6,113 nucleotides of DNA from SIG350 sp964520895 (lineage in GTDB: Bacteria; Bacillota; Clostridia; TANB77; SIG350). The stretch lies in assembly GCA_964520895.1 (NCBI GenBank), contig CAZFOR010000061.1, forward strand, positions 1 through 6,113, read 5' to 3'. The notes under the pieces were generated by a model, which was given only the letters and a program-made list of their open reading frames with translations, did no database searches and was not told where the DNA came from. The translations under genes and the position numbers were made by a program. Below, piece by piece: positions 1 to 5,857 of this stretch. Numbering within the stretch: position 1 is the first letter of the stretch; every line of letters starts with the position of its first letter.

Positions 1-1905
1 GCTTTTCTTTTTAAACTTACTATTACTCTTCTTATAGTTAATAGTCTCTTTTTTAGTATTTTTCTTTTCTTTAATTAAATCCTGTTTCAATGGTTTAATT
101 ATACAATTCTCTTTAAACCCAATTAAATCTTTTCTGTCAGCCTTTTCCAATGCCCCTTTAACCAAATAATAATTATCTTTTTTTCTATACTGTAGTAATG
201 CTCTTTGCAATCTTTTTTCTTCTTTATCTTTTGGAACATATACTTTCTTCATTGTTCTAGGATCTAATCCAGTATAAAACATACAAGTAGATAATGTTCC
301 AGGTGTTGGATAAAAATCTTGTACTTGCTCTGGCATATAATGTATCTTTTTTAAATACTCAGTTAATTTAACTGATGCCTTTAATGTACAACCTGGGTGG
401 CTTGAAATAAGATATGGAACCAAATATTGATTTTTACCTAATTTCTCATTTATTTTATGATATTTTTCTGCAAATTCTAAATATACTTTTGAACTAGGTT
501 TTCCCATTTTATCTAGAACTTCATCTACCATATGTTCTGGTGCAACTTTAAGTTGACCACTTATGTGATGTTTGCAAAGCTCATAGAAAAATTCATCATT
601 TTTATCTAGCATTAGATAATCATATCTTATACCTGAACGTATAAATACCTTTTTTATACCTTCAATCTTCCTAATCTTTCTAAGTAATTTCAAATATCCA
701 CTATGATCTGTATCAATATTTGGACATGGCTTAGGATATAGACATTCTTTTCCTTTACACATACCATATTCCAGTTGTTTTTTACAAGAAGGATGTCTAA
801 AATTAGCAGTTGGTCCCCCCACATCATGTATATATCCTTTAAAATCTGGTAATTTAGTTAATTTCTCTACTTCTTCTATTATAGACTCATCACTTCTTGG
901 TTGAATAACCCTTCCTTGATGATATGCAATTGCACAAAAATTACAAGCTCCAAAGCATCCTCTTTGCGCTGTTATACTAAACTTAACCTCTTTTATAGCA
1001 GGAATACCACCATATTTTTCATAACATGGATGATATGTTCTTTCATAATCATATGCATATACCTTATCCATCTCACTTGTCTTTAAAGGTAACTGCGGTT
1101 CATTTTGTATAACATATTTGCTATTATCTTTTTGAACTAATATACTTCCATTTTTAAAATCTTGTTCTTCATATTGTATTTTAAATGATTTAGCATATTT
1201 TTCTTTATCCTTTTTTACTTCTTGAGTTGAATACAATAATTTTATTTTCTCATTACTTTCATTCTTATCAATACATTCTTTAATGTCTTTTGGTAATTCT
1301 TCATAACTTGAAACATACGCTGTTCCTCTAACATTTTTTATTTTATTTATAGGAACACCTTTATCTAAAAGTTTACAAATGTCCCAATATGGCTTTTCAC
1401 CCATTCCATATATTAATAAATCTGCATTTGAATCAATTAATATAGAATTTCTAACTTTATCATCCCAATAATCATAATGTGCAAACCTTCTAAGTGATGC
1501 TTCTATTCCACCTATTATTATTGGAACATCACCAAAGAATTCTCTAATTTTTTGACAATATACAATTACAGCTCTATCTGGTCTATATCCAGTTTTACCA
1601 CCTGGTGCATATTCATCTTTATCTCTTCTTTTTTTAGCAACAGTATAATTATTTACCATAGAATCAATTACACCTGAAGACACTATAACTGCTATTTTAG
1701 GTTTACCCATAACTAAATAATCTTTTTTATCTTTTGGAAGTGCAACAATTCCAACTTTATATCCTTCAGCTTCCAAAAGTCTTGTTACAAGAGCGTGACC
1801 AAAACTTGGATGATCAACATATGCATCTCCACTAATATATAAAAAATCTAATTCATCCCAATTTCTATCTTCCATGTCTTTTTTGTTAATTGGTAAAAAA
1901 GCCAT
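1..1905 (-). CDS. ygiQ: YgiQ-family (UPF0313) radical SAM protein, C-terminus cut by window edge
   Basis: The reading frame stays open for 635 codons from the ATG at 1905 to the left edge, with no stop in the window. It has the family's standard layout. An N-terminal cobalamin-binding-like region (about residues 20-200) carries GDAYVDHPSFG and IIGGIEASLRRFAHYDYW. The radical SAM core has the cluster motif CFGACNFC, with Cys317, Cys321 and Cys324 expected to hold the 4Fe-4S cluster that cleaves S-adenosylmethionine. DVGGPTANFRHPSC follows, then a cysteine-rich stretch around 374-394 and the APEHM block near 455. The lysine-rich tail suggests that only a few residues are missing. The start is supported by AAGGAAGTG at 1919-1911. 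The gene begins 16 bases after the RhuM fragment and is probably cotranscribed with it. Family membership is clear; the physiological substrate of YgiQ proteins is not established, so no reaction is assigned. Confidence 0.95.
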   Translation of the reverse strand, partial: MAFLPINKKDMEDRNWDELDFLYISGDAYVDHPSFGHALVTRLLEAEGYKVGIVALPKDKKDYLVMGKPKIAVIVSSGVIDSMVNNYTVAKKRRDKDEYAPGGKTGYRPDRAVIVYCQKIREFFGDVPIIIGGIEASLRRFAHYDYWDDKVRNSILIDSNADLLIYGMGEKPYWDICKLLDKGVPINKIKNVRGTAYVSSYEELPKDIKECIDKNESNEKIKLLYSTQEVKKDKEKYAKSFKIQYEEQDFKNGSILVQKDNSKYVIQNEPQLPLKTSEMDKVYAYDYERTYHPCYEKYGGIPAIKEVKFSITAQRGCFGACNFCAIAYHQGRVIQPRSDESIIEEVEKLTKLPDFKGYIHDVGGPTANFRHPSCKKQLEYGMCKGKECLYPKPCPNIDTDHSGYLKLLRKIRKIEGIKKVFIRSGIRYDYLMLDKNDEFFYELCKHHISGQLKVAPEHMVDEVLDKMGKPSSKVYLEFAEKYHKINEKLGKNQYLVPYLISSHPGCTLKASVKLTEYLKKIHYMPEQVQDFYPTPGTLSTCMFYTGLDPRTMKKVYVPKDKEEKRLQRALLQYRKKDNYYLVKGALEKADRKDLIGFKENCIIKPLKQDLIKEKKNTKKETINYKKSNSKFKKKS

Positions 1906-1910
1906 TATCT

Positions 1911-1919
1911 CACTTCCTT
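1911..1919 (-). promoter_or_regulatory. Ribosome binding site of ygiQ
   Basis: On the minus strand AAGGAAGTG lies five bases before the ATG at 1905 and matches the consensus at eight of nine bases. It follows the TAA of the RhuM fragment directly, so translation of the two genes may be coupled. It fixes the ygiQ start. Confidence 0.75.
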
Positions 1920-1921
1920 TA

Positions 1922-2230
1922 TTATTTAGTCGTATAACTTTCCATTTCTTCCATCAATAAATCAAAATCACTTTGTAATTGTTTCATTTCACGTTTGCGA
2001 GTTCCTTCTTTTTGAACTAATAAGAATTTCTTATTAGTTGAATTATTATCTAATTCCTTATCTTTATAAATATTGGTTATATGAATCGAGATATTTTCTT
2101 GAGTAGTTTGATATATATCAGCAATTTGTTTTTGAGTAAGCCAAATATCCTCATCAATAAATTTTACATTTACTTTTGTAACACCATTTTTATCTTCATA
2201 TATTATAACTTCATTGTTATTTTCATTCAT
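1922..2230 (-). CDS. Shortened RhuM-family protein (N-terminal region retained)
   Basis: This 102-residue protein matches the N-terminus of RhuM-family 'virulence' proteins. It starts with an EVIIYEDKNG-type strand region, then DEDIWLTQKQIADIYQTTQ (about residues 27-45), a helix-turn-helix-like segment, then NISIHITNIYKDKELD and a VQKEG motif near residue 72. Full-length relatives are usually about 330 residues. Here the typical YNLD/GYRV core that should follow VQKEG is absent, and the sequence passes directly into a short acidic tail with SDFDLLMEEMES that resembles a RhuM C-terminus. An in-frame internal deletion is the simplest reading. A start codon, a good Shine-Dalgarno (AAGGTG just upstream) and a stop are all intact, so a small protein could still be made. 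RhuM genes are common in mobile islands; their molecular function is not well defined. It sits between a palindrome and ygiQ. Confidence 0.8.
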   Translation of the reverse strand: MNENNNEVIIYEDKNGVTKVNVKFIDEDIWLTQKQIADIYQTTQENISIHITNIYKDKELDNNSTNKKFLLVQKEGTRKREMKQLQSDFDLLMEEMESYTTK

Positions 2231-2284
2231 AAATTACACCTTCTTTCTTGTTGTATTTTGACATTTTACCATTATTAACTGATA

Positions 2285-2328
2285 TAGGACATATTAAATG
2301 ACACAAGTTAATCATTTAATATGTCCTA
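2285..2328. repeat. Palindrome with 17-bp arms, TA-flanked, no U-tract
   Basis: The arms at 2285-2301 and 2312-2328 are perfect inverted copies around a 10-base loop. Each arm begins with TA followed by GGACATATTAAATG. It lies between the end of wecB and the start of the RhuM gene. Neither strand has a run of T after the hairpin, so it is not a standard intrinsic terminator, although so stable a hairpin could still pause polymerase or protect the 3' end of the wecB message. Ends flanked by TA would also suit a tiny miniature transposable element or a REP-like element. Confidence 0.75.
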
Positions 2329-2340
2329 CTAATACCCTAA

Positions 2341-3489
2341 CTATATTCTAAACTCATCTGGTTTTGTATTACTAATACCAAAATCATATAATATTGCATC
2401 CGCAATTCTCTTTGAAGCATTTCCATCACCATATGGATTTTTAGCTGTACTCATTCTTAAATATTCTTGCTTATCATCTAATAGTTCTTGTGCTAACTTA
2501 ATGATTACATCTTTATCAGTTCCAGCTAATTTTAAAGTACCTGTTTCTATAGCTTCTGGTCTTTCTGTTTCTGTCCTTAACACTAATACTGGTTTTCCAA
2601 CAGAAGGTGCTTCTTCTTGAACCCCACCAGAATCAGACATAACCATATATGATCTATCCATAACATTTTGGAAAGTCATTGCATCTAATGGATCAATTAA
2701 ATAAACATTATCCATTCCACCTAAAATACCTCTTGCTGTATTTTGTACAAGTGGATTTAAATGTACTGGATATACAACTCCAACATCAGGGTTATTTTCT
2801 ACTATATGTTTTATAGCTTCACAAATATTTTCTAATGGTTTACCTAGGTTTTCTCTTCTATGTGCTGTAACTAAAATCATTCTTTTGTTCTCAAAATCAA
2901 TTTTAGCTAACTCTTCATTTTCAAATTTATATTCTTTATTTACAGTATATCCCATTGCATCAACTGCTGTATTTCCAGTAATATATATTTTATTTTCATC
3001 AATTGCTTCTTTTAATAAATTGTTTTTATTATTTATAGTTGGAGCAAAATATATATCAGATAATGCTGTTGTTAATTTCCTATTCATTTCCTCTGGGAAT
3101 GGTGAATATTTATCATAAGTTCTAAGTCCTGCTTCAACATGTCCAACTTTTACTTGATTATAGAAGGCTGCTAAACTTGCAACAAATGTTGTACTAGTAT
3201 CACCATGTACCAACACTATATCAGGTTTCTCATTACCTATAACTTCATATAACCCTTCTAATGCTTTTGTTGTTATACTTGCTAATGTTTGTTTTTGTGT
3301 CATAATATTTAAATCAAAATCAGGCTTAATATCAAAAATCTCTAATACTTGATCTAACATTTGTCTGTGTTGTGCTGTAACACACACCTTTACATCAAAC
3401 TCACTTCTGCTTTTTAATTCTTTTACTAATGGTGCCATTTTTATAGCCTCTGGTCTAGTACCAAAAACCAACATAACTTTAATACTCAT
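2341..3489 (-). CDS. wecB: UDP-N-acetylglucosamine 2-epimerase, non-hydrolysing (WecB/MnaA)
   Basis: This cytoplasmic enzyme interconverts UDP-GlcNAc and UDP-ManNAc, the ManNAc donor for wall teichoic acid linkage units and other surface glycans. The 382-residue protein has normal family length and the GT-B-like two-domain fold. Visible motifs are FGTRPEAIKMAP (9-20, with Arg12), GDT (96-98, with Asp97), HVEAGLRT (117-124, with Glu119), PFPEEMNR (with Glu134), TAHRREN (208-214, with His210), VHLNP and SDSGGVQEEAP (285-295). These cover the residues known to matter in the E. coli enzyme. The start at 3489 is chosen because AAGGAGG (3501-3495) sits just before it. An upstream in-frame ATG at 3525 would add a lysine-rich tail that is only the overlapping end of tagO. 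The stop codon of tagO overlaps this ribosome binding site, so coupling is likely. It is the last gene of the run. Confidence 0.97.
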   Translation of the reverse strand: MSIKVMLVFGTRPEAIKMAPLVKELKSRSEFDVKVCVTAQHRQMLDQVLEIFDIKPDFDLNIMTQKQTLASITTKALEGLYEVIGNEKPDIVLVHGDTSTTFVASLAAFYNQVKVGHVEAGLRTYDKYSPFPEEMNRKLTTALSDIYFAPTINNKNNLLKEAIDENKIYITGNTAVDAMGYTVNKEYKFENEELAKIDFENKRMILVTAHRRENLGKPLENICEAIKHIVENNPDVGVVYPVHLNPLVQNTARGILGGMDNVYLIDPLDAMTFQNVMDRSYMVMSDSGGVQEEAPSVGKPVLVLRTETERPEAIETGTLKLAGTDKDVIIKLAQELLDDKQEYLRMSTAKNPYGDGNASKRIADAILYDFGISNTKPDEFRI

Positions 3490-3494
3490 AATAT

Positions 3495-3501
3495 CCTCCT
3501 T
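3495..3501 (-). promoter_or_regulatory. Ribosome binding site that decides the wecB start
   Basis: A perfect AAGGAGG lies five bases before the ATG at 3489 and shares two bases with the TAA stop of tagO (3502-3500). This places the start at 3489, not at the in-frame ATG at 3525, and suggests translational coupling between tagO and wecB. Confidence 0.9.
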
Positions 3502-4588
3502 ATTTTTTTTCTTCTTCTTCAACATTTTCTAATAATCTTAAATCTTTATCTCCCATGTATCTTATTCCTGCATACATAAATAGTAAGATAGCAATAATTA
3601 ATACAACTACTTTCCATAAACTACTTTCTAATAGTACTATTGCAAGCATTCCCAAAAGAACACAAATTGAATATAGTACAAATACTGCTTGTCTTGTAGA
3701 TAATCCTGCTTGTATTAATTTATGATGTAAATGCCCCTTATCTGGTTTCATAGGTGACTGTTTTTTTAATAATCTTCTAATTATTGCAAAACCTGTATCA
3801 AAAATAGGGATACCTAATATTATAATAGGTGTTATAATTGATAAAATTGTATATGTTTTAGCAATACCTAATATTGATAAAACTCCCAAAGAAAAGCCAA
3901 GGAAATTTGAACCTGTATCACCCATAAATATTTTTGCTGGATTAAAATTAAATGGTAAAAATCCTAATGTTGAGCCAACTAAAATAGCAGCTATAAATAT
4001 TGCACCAATACTTTGTCCTGTTATTATAAAGACAAAAAGTAGTGATAAACTAGATATACAAGTAATACCTGCAGCTAGTCCATCTAAACCATCAACAAAA
4101 TTTATAGCATTAGTTATTCCAACAACCCAAATTACAGTAAGTGGTATTGATAAATAACTTAAATTAATATATGCATCTTCTACAAATGGATTTGATATAT
4201 GGCCTATTCTAAGTCCAAAAAATACTACTACTAATGCTGCAATAATTTGAATAATCAGTTTTACTATTGCCCTTAATGGTTTTATATCATCAAATATACC
4301 CATAATTATTATAATAGCTCCACCTATCATATATCCGATTATTACATTATTAAACATCTCAACTTTATATTCTACTTTACTAACTATTATTCCATATAAT
4401 ATAGAAAAAATTACGCCTATAAAAATAGCTAGTCCACCCATTCTAGGAATAGGTTTTTTATGCATTCTCCTATCATCTTTTGGTACATCTATTGCTCCTA
4501 ACTTTATTGCTAACTTTCTAACAAAAGGTGTTGCAACAAATGCACATACAAATGCTATTGCAAACCCTATAATACAATCCATCCACAT
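3500..4588 (-). CDS. tagO: Undecaprenyl-phosphate N-acetylglucosaminyl 1-phosphate transferase (TagO/WecA family)
   Basis: This polytopic membrane enzyme moves GlcNAc-1-phosphate from UDP-GlcNAc to undecaprenyl phosphate, the first committed step of wall teichoic acid or a related lipid-linked glycan. The 362-residue protein has about ten hydrophobic segments separated by conserved cytoplasmic loops. These include DDRRMHKKPIPRMGG (38-52), FDDIKPL with the Asp100-Asp101 pair, NAINFVDGLDGL (160-171), FMGDTGS (221-227, with Asp224) and the PIFDTG to HLHH loop (261-289). The HLHH motif and the absence of MraY-specific sequence favour TagO/WecA over MraY. The tail is acidic, ending EEEEKK. The start at 4588 has AAAGGA eight bases upstream, inside the last codons of rpiB, whose stop is only five bases away. 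An ATG two codons later is possible. Pairing with wecB, which makes UDP-ManNAc, supports a role in surface polymer initiation. Confidence 0.95.
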   Translation of the reverse strand: MWMDCIIGFAIAFVCAFVATPFVRKLAIKLGAIDVPKDDRRMHKKPIPRMGGLAIFIGVIFSILYGIIVSKVEYKVEMFNNVIIGYMIGGAIIIIMGIFDDIKPLRAIVKLIIQIIAALVVVFFGLRIGHISNPFVEDAYINLSYLSIPLTVIWVVGITNAINFVDGLDGLAAGITCISSLSLLFVFIITGQSIGAIFIAAILVGSTLGFLPFNFNPAKIFMGDTGSNFLGFSLGVLSILGIAKTYTILSIITPIIILGIPIFDTGFAIIRRLLKKQSPMKPDKGHLHHKLIQAGLSTRQAVFVLYSICVLLGMLAIVLLESSLWKVVVLIIAILLFMYAGIRYMGDKDLRLLENVEEEEKK

Positions 4589-4593
4589 ATAAA

Positions 4594-5043
4594 TTATCCT
4601 TTCTGACTATCCTCTATGTCTTTTATTTTATTTACTCTTCTTAAATGTCTTTCACCTAAAAATTCTGTATTTACAAATATATCAATTATTATTTTTGCCT
4701 TTTCAAAATCAATAATTCTTGCTCCTAATGCAAGTACATTTATATCATTATCTTGTCTTGCCATTTTTGCTAAATATATATCATTACATGTTCCACATCT
4801 AATGCCTCTAACTTTATTTGCAGCTATCCCAATTCCAATTCCTGAACCACAAATAATAATCCCCCTATCATACTCTTTTGATGCAACTTTATTTGCAACT
4901 TGTTTTGCAATATCTGGATAATCATCCTGACTATCATATTTATTTCCATTATCTATACATTCATTTCCATTATTATTTAAATATTCTTTTAATTGTTCTT
5001 TTAATTCATATCCTGCATGGTCACTACCAATTATTATTCTCAT
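4594..5043 (-). CDS. rpiB: Ribose-5-phosphate isomerase B
   Basis: The enzyme interconverts ribose 5-phosphate and ribulose 5-phosphate in the non-oxidative pentose phosphate pathway. Its 149 residues equal the usual RpiB length. Visible motifs are GSDHAG near the N-terminus (Asp8, His9), DYPD (41-44), ICGSGIGIGIAANK (64-77, with the likely catalytic base Cys65), NVLALGAR and GERHLRRV near the C-terminus. The start at 5043 is chosen because AAGGAGGT lies directly upstream and MRIIIGSDHAG is the classic RpiB start. The frame stays open upstream to 5109, but that part translates the inserted palindrome and overlaps the preceding gene. One oddity is RQDND at 96-100, where most relatives have RxHND, so the usual histidine is aspartate at 98. 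LacA/LacB galactose-6-phosphate isomerases are related, but nothing nearby suggests lactose catabolism. Pairing with a YwlE-like phosphatase gene is common in Bacillota. Confidence 0.95.
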   Translation of the reverse strand: MRIIIGSDHAGYELKEQLKEYLNNNGNECIDNGNKYDSQDDYPDIAKQVANKVASKEYDRGIIICGSGIGIGIAANKVRGIRCGTCNDIYLAKMARQDNDINVLALGARIIDFEKAKIIIDIFVNTEFLGERHLRRVNKIKDIEDSQKG

Positions 5044-5046
5044 AAT

Positions 5047-5054
5047 ACCTCCTT
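5047..5054 (-). promoter_or_regulatory. Ribosome binding site that decides the rpiB start
   Basis: A perfect AAGGAGGT lies three bases before the ATG at 5043, immediately downstream of the palindromic insert. It makes 5043 the clear start and argues against the longer frame that begins at 5109. Confidence 0.9.
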
Positions 5055-5056
5055 CA

Positions 5057-5084
5057 GACAAATGGGGACGGAGGCATTTTGTCC
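5057..5084. repeat. REP-like imperfect palindrome between phosphatase gene and rpiB
   Basis: GACAAATG at 5057-5064 pairs with CATTTTGTC at 5075-5083 with a single bulged base, around a G-rich loop (GGGACGGAGG). The GC-rich centre stands out from its surroundings. It fills most of the 49-base gap between the phosphatase stop and the rpiB start while leaving the rpiB ribosome binding site intact. Its minus-strand end, GGACAAAATG, shares GGACA and a terminal ATG with the arms of the palindrome at 2285-2328. It looks like a short REP or MITE-type remnant; no U-tract follows, so it is not an intrinsic terminator. The element type is inferred from structure alone. Confidence 0.6.
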
Positions 5085-5092
5085 GAACCATT

Positions 5093-5560
5093 TTATCTAA
5101 TAATATCAATTAACTTATACAAGCAACTTTCAATTTGACCTATACACTCCTGATATACTGATACACCAAACCCGTATGGATCTTCAATATTAACATCTTT
5201 ATTTTGGTTATTATCATAAACAACATATTCTTTTAATGTATATGTTTTATCCATTAACTCTGGATATCTATGATTAATTTGTAATTTATGTGCATTTGTC
5301 ATACATAATATTAAATCCATATTCATAATATTTGAATTTGCTGTATTTACTGCACTATGTCCAGTAATATCAATATTCTTTTCTTTCATAACTTCTATAG
5401 CTTCCTGCGTAGGATGTTGATTATTATATGCAAAAACACCTGATGAACATATATCCATATCATTTTGCAAACCTTTATCTTGTAATATTTTATTCATTAA
5501 ATATTCTGCCATTGCACTTCTACAAATATTTCCTGTACATACAAACATTATTTTTTTCAT
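5093..5560 (-). CDS. Low-molecular-weight protein phosphatase (YwlE/Wzb-like)
   Basis: This is a cytoplasmic protein phosphatase of the low-molecular-weight tyrosine phosphatase fold, 155 residues and full length. The P-loop VCTGNICRSAMAE has nucleophile Cys8 and Arg14 in the C-X5-R signature. The general acid is Asp127 in EDPYG, and LKEYV (109-113) with the SSGVFA segment (39-44) resembles Bacillus YwlE. YwlE is a protein-arginine phosphatase whose P-loop reads CTGNTCRS, and published work assigns arginine preference to that threonine. Here the residue is Ile12, as in tyrosine phosphatases, so the substrate may be phosphotyrosine. The usual proline after CRS is alanine. The start at 5560 has AGGTG upstream and lies about 18 bases from the predicted transcription start. 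It is the first gene of the run with rpiB, tagO and wecB. The family is sure; the substrate is open. Confidence 0.93.
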   Translation of the reverse strand: MKKIMFVCTGNICRSAMAEYLMNKILQDKGLQNDMDICSSGVFAYNNQHPTQEAIEVMKEKNIDITGHSAVNTANSNIMNMDLILCMTNAHKLQINHRYPELMDKTYTLKEYVVYDNNQNKDVNIEDPYGFGVSVYQECIGQIESCLYKLIDIIR

Positions 5561-5584
5561 ATAATCACCTAACTTCCATGTATA

Positions 5585-5613
5585 AATATATCACTAAAAT
5601 GAAATATAGTCAA
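5585..5613 (-). promoter_or_regulatory. Vegetative sigma-A-type promoter of the phosphatase-rpiB-tagO-wecB run
   Basis: On the minus strand TTGACT (5613-5608) and TATATT (5590-5585) are separated by exactly 17 bases, and a TG sits in the extended -10 position. Transcription should start near 5578, leaving a leader of about 18 bases before the ATG at 5560. No operator or riboswitch is visible in so short a leader. No other convincing promoter was seen between 5560 and 2341, so one transcript for four genes is likely. Confidence 0.75.
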
Positions 5614-5703
5614 TAAATCATGCTTTTATTATAACAAAATTAAAATAATTACATTACAAGTATGTATGTTTTAAAATTTAATATTTGTTGTTTTCTATTT
5701 TAT

Positions 5704-5738
5704 AAAAAAACACAGACCTTGAAATATCAAAATCTGTG
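5704..5738 (-). terminator. Intrinsic terminator of the frameshifted surface-protein gene
   Basis: On the minus strand the hairpin at 5738-5711 has a 12-bp stem (two G-U pairs) around a TATT loop and is followed directly by seven T residues (5710-5704). It lies about 120 bases beyond the stop codon at 5858 and upstream of the promoter at 5613, so it separates the surface-protein gene from the next operon. The rest of the 5561-5857 gap is AT-rich and shows no gene. Confidence 0.87.
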
Positions 5739-5808
5739 ATTAAATTATCTAATTAACTATTACAGTAAATTGTTAATTTTTACCTTTTAAAAATATTATC
5801 TCATAAGT

Positions 5809-5822
5809 ACGGCAAAAACCGT
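5809..5822. repeat. Small hairpin downstream of the surface-protein gene
   Basis: ACGG and CCGT form a 4-bp stem around a six-base A/T loop, about 36 bases past the stop codon at 5858. It is short and may be chance. It is listed because DGR target genes often have an inverted repeat just after the variable region. Confidence 0.3.
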
Positions 5823-5857
5823 TTAAAATTAACTCTTACTATGTTTTTGAACCTACA

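Noticed and set aside
901..1086. Plus-strand open frames at 901-1086, 2081-2278, 2885-3118, 4616-4921 and 5428-5616
   Set aside because: Each lies almost wholly opposite a recognised minus-strand gene, has low-complexity hydrophobic or unrecognisable translation and lacks a convincing ribosome binding site.
2285..2328. Intrinsic terminator for wecB
   Set aside because: The stem is strong but no run of T follows on either strand, so it is recorded as a palindrome.
3490..3525. Longer wecB start at 3525 with a lysine-rich leader
   Set aside because: The extension is the antisense-free overlap with the acidic tail codons of tagO in another frame. AAGGAGG at 3501-3495 and family length favour 3489.
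5044..5109. Upstream extension of rpiB from the ATG at 5109
   Set aside because: The added residues only translate the palindromic insert and the end of the preceding gene. A perfect ribosome binding site and the conserved RpiB N-terminus both place the start at 5043.
5628..5633. Second -10 box (TATAAT) upstream of the phosphatase gene
   Set aside because: The best -35 candidate (TTGTAA) is about 20 bases away, a poor spacing. The TTGACT-17-TATATT pair closer to the gene is far better.
5751..5778. Inverted repeat AATTAAC/GTTAATT as a plus-strand terminator
   Set aside because: No plus-strand gene precedes it, the stem is all but free of G-C pairs and the loop is long; such repeats are expected by chance in AT-rich spacers.
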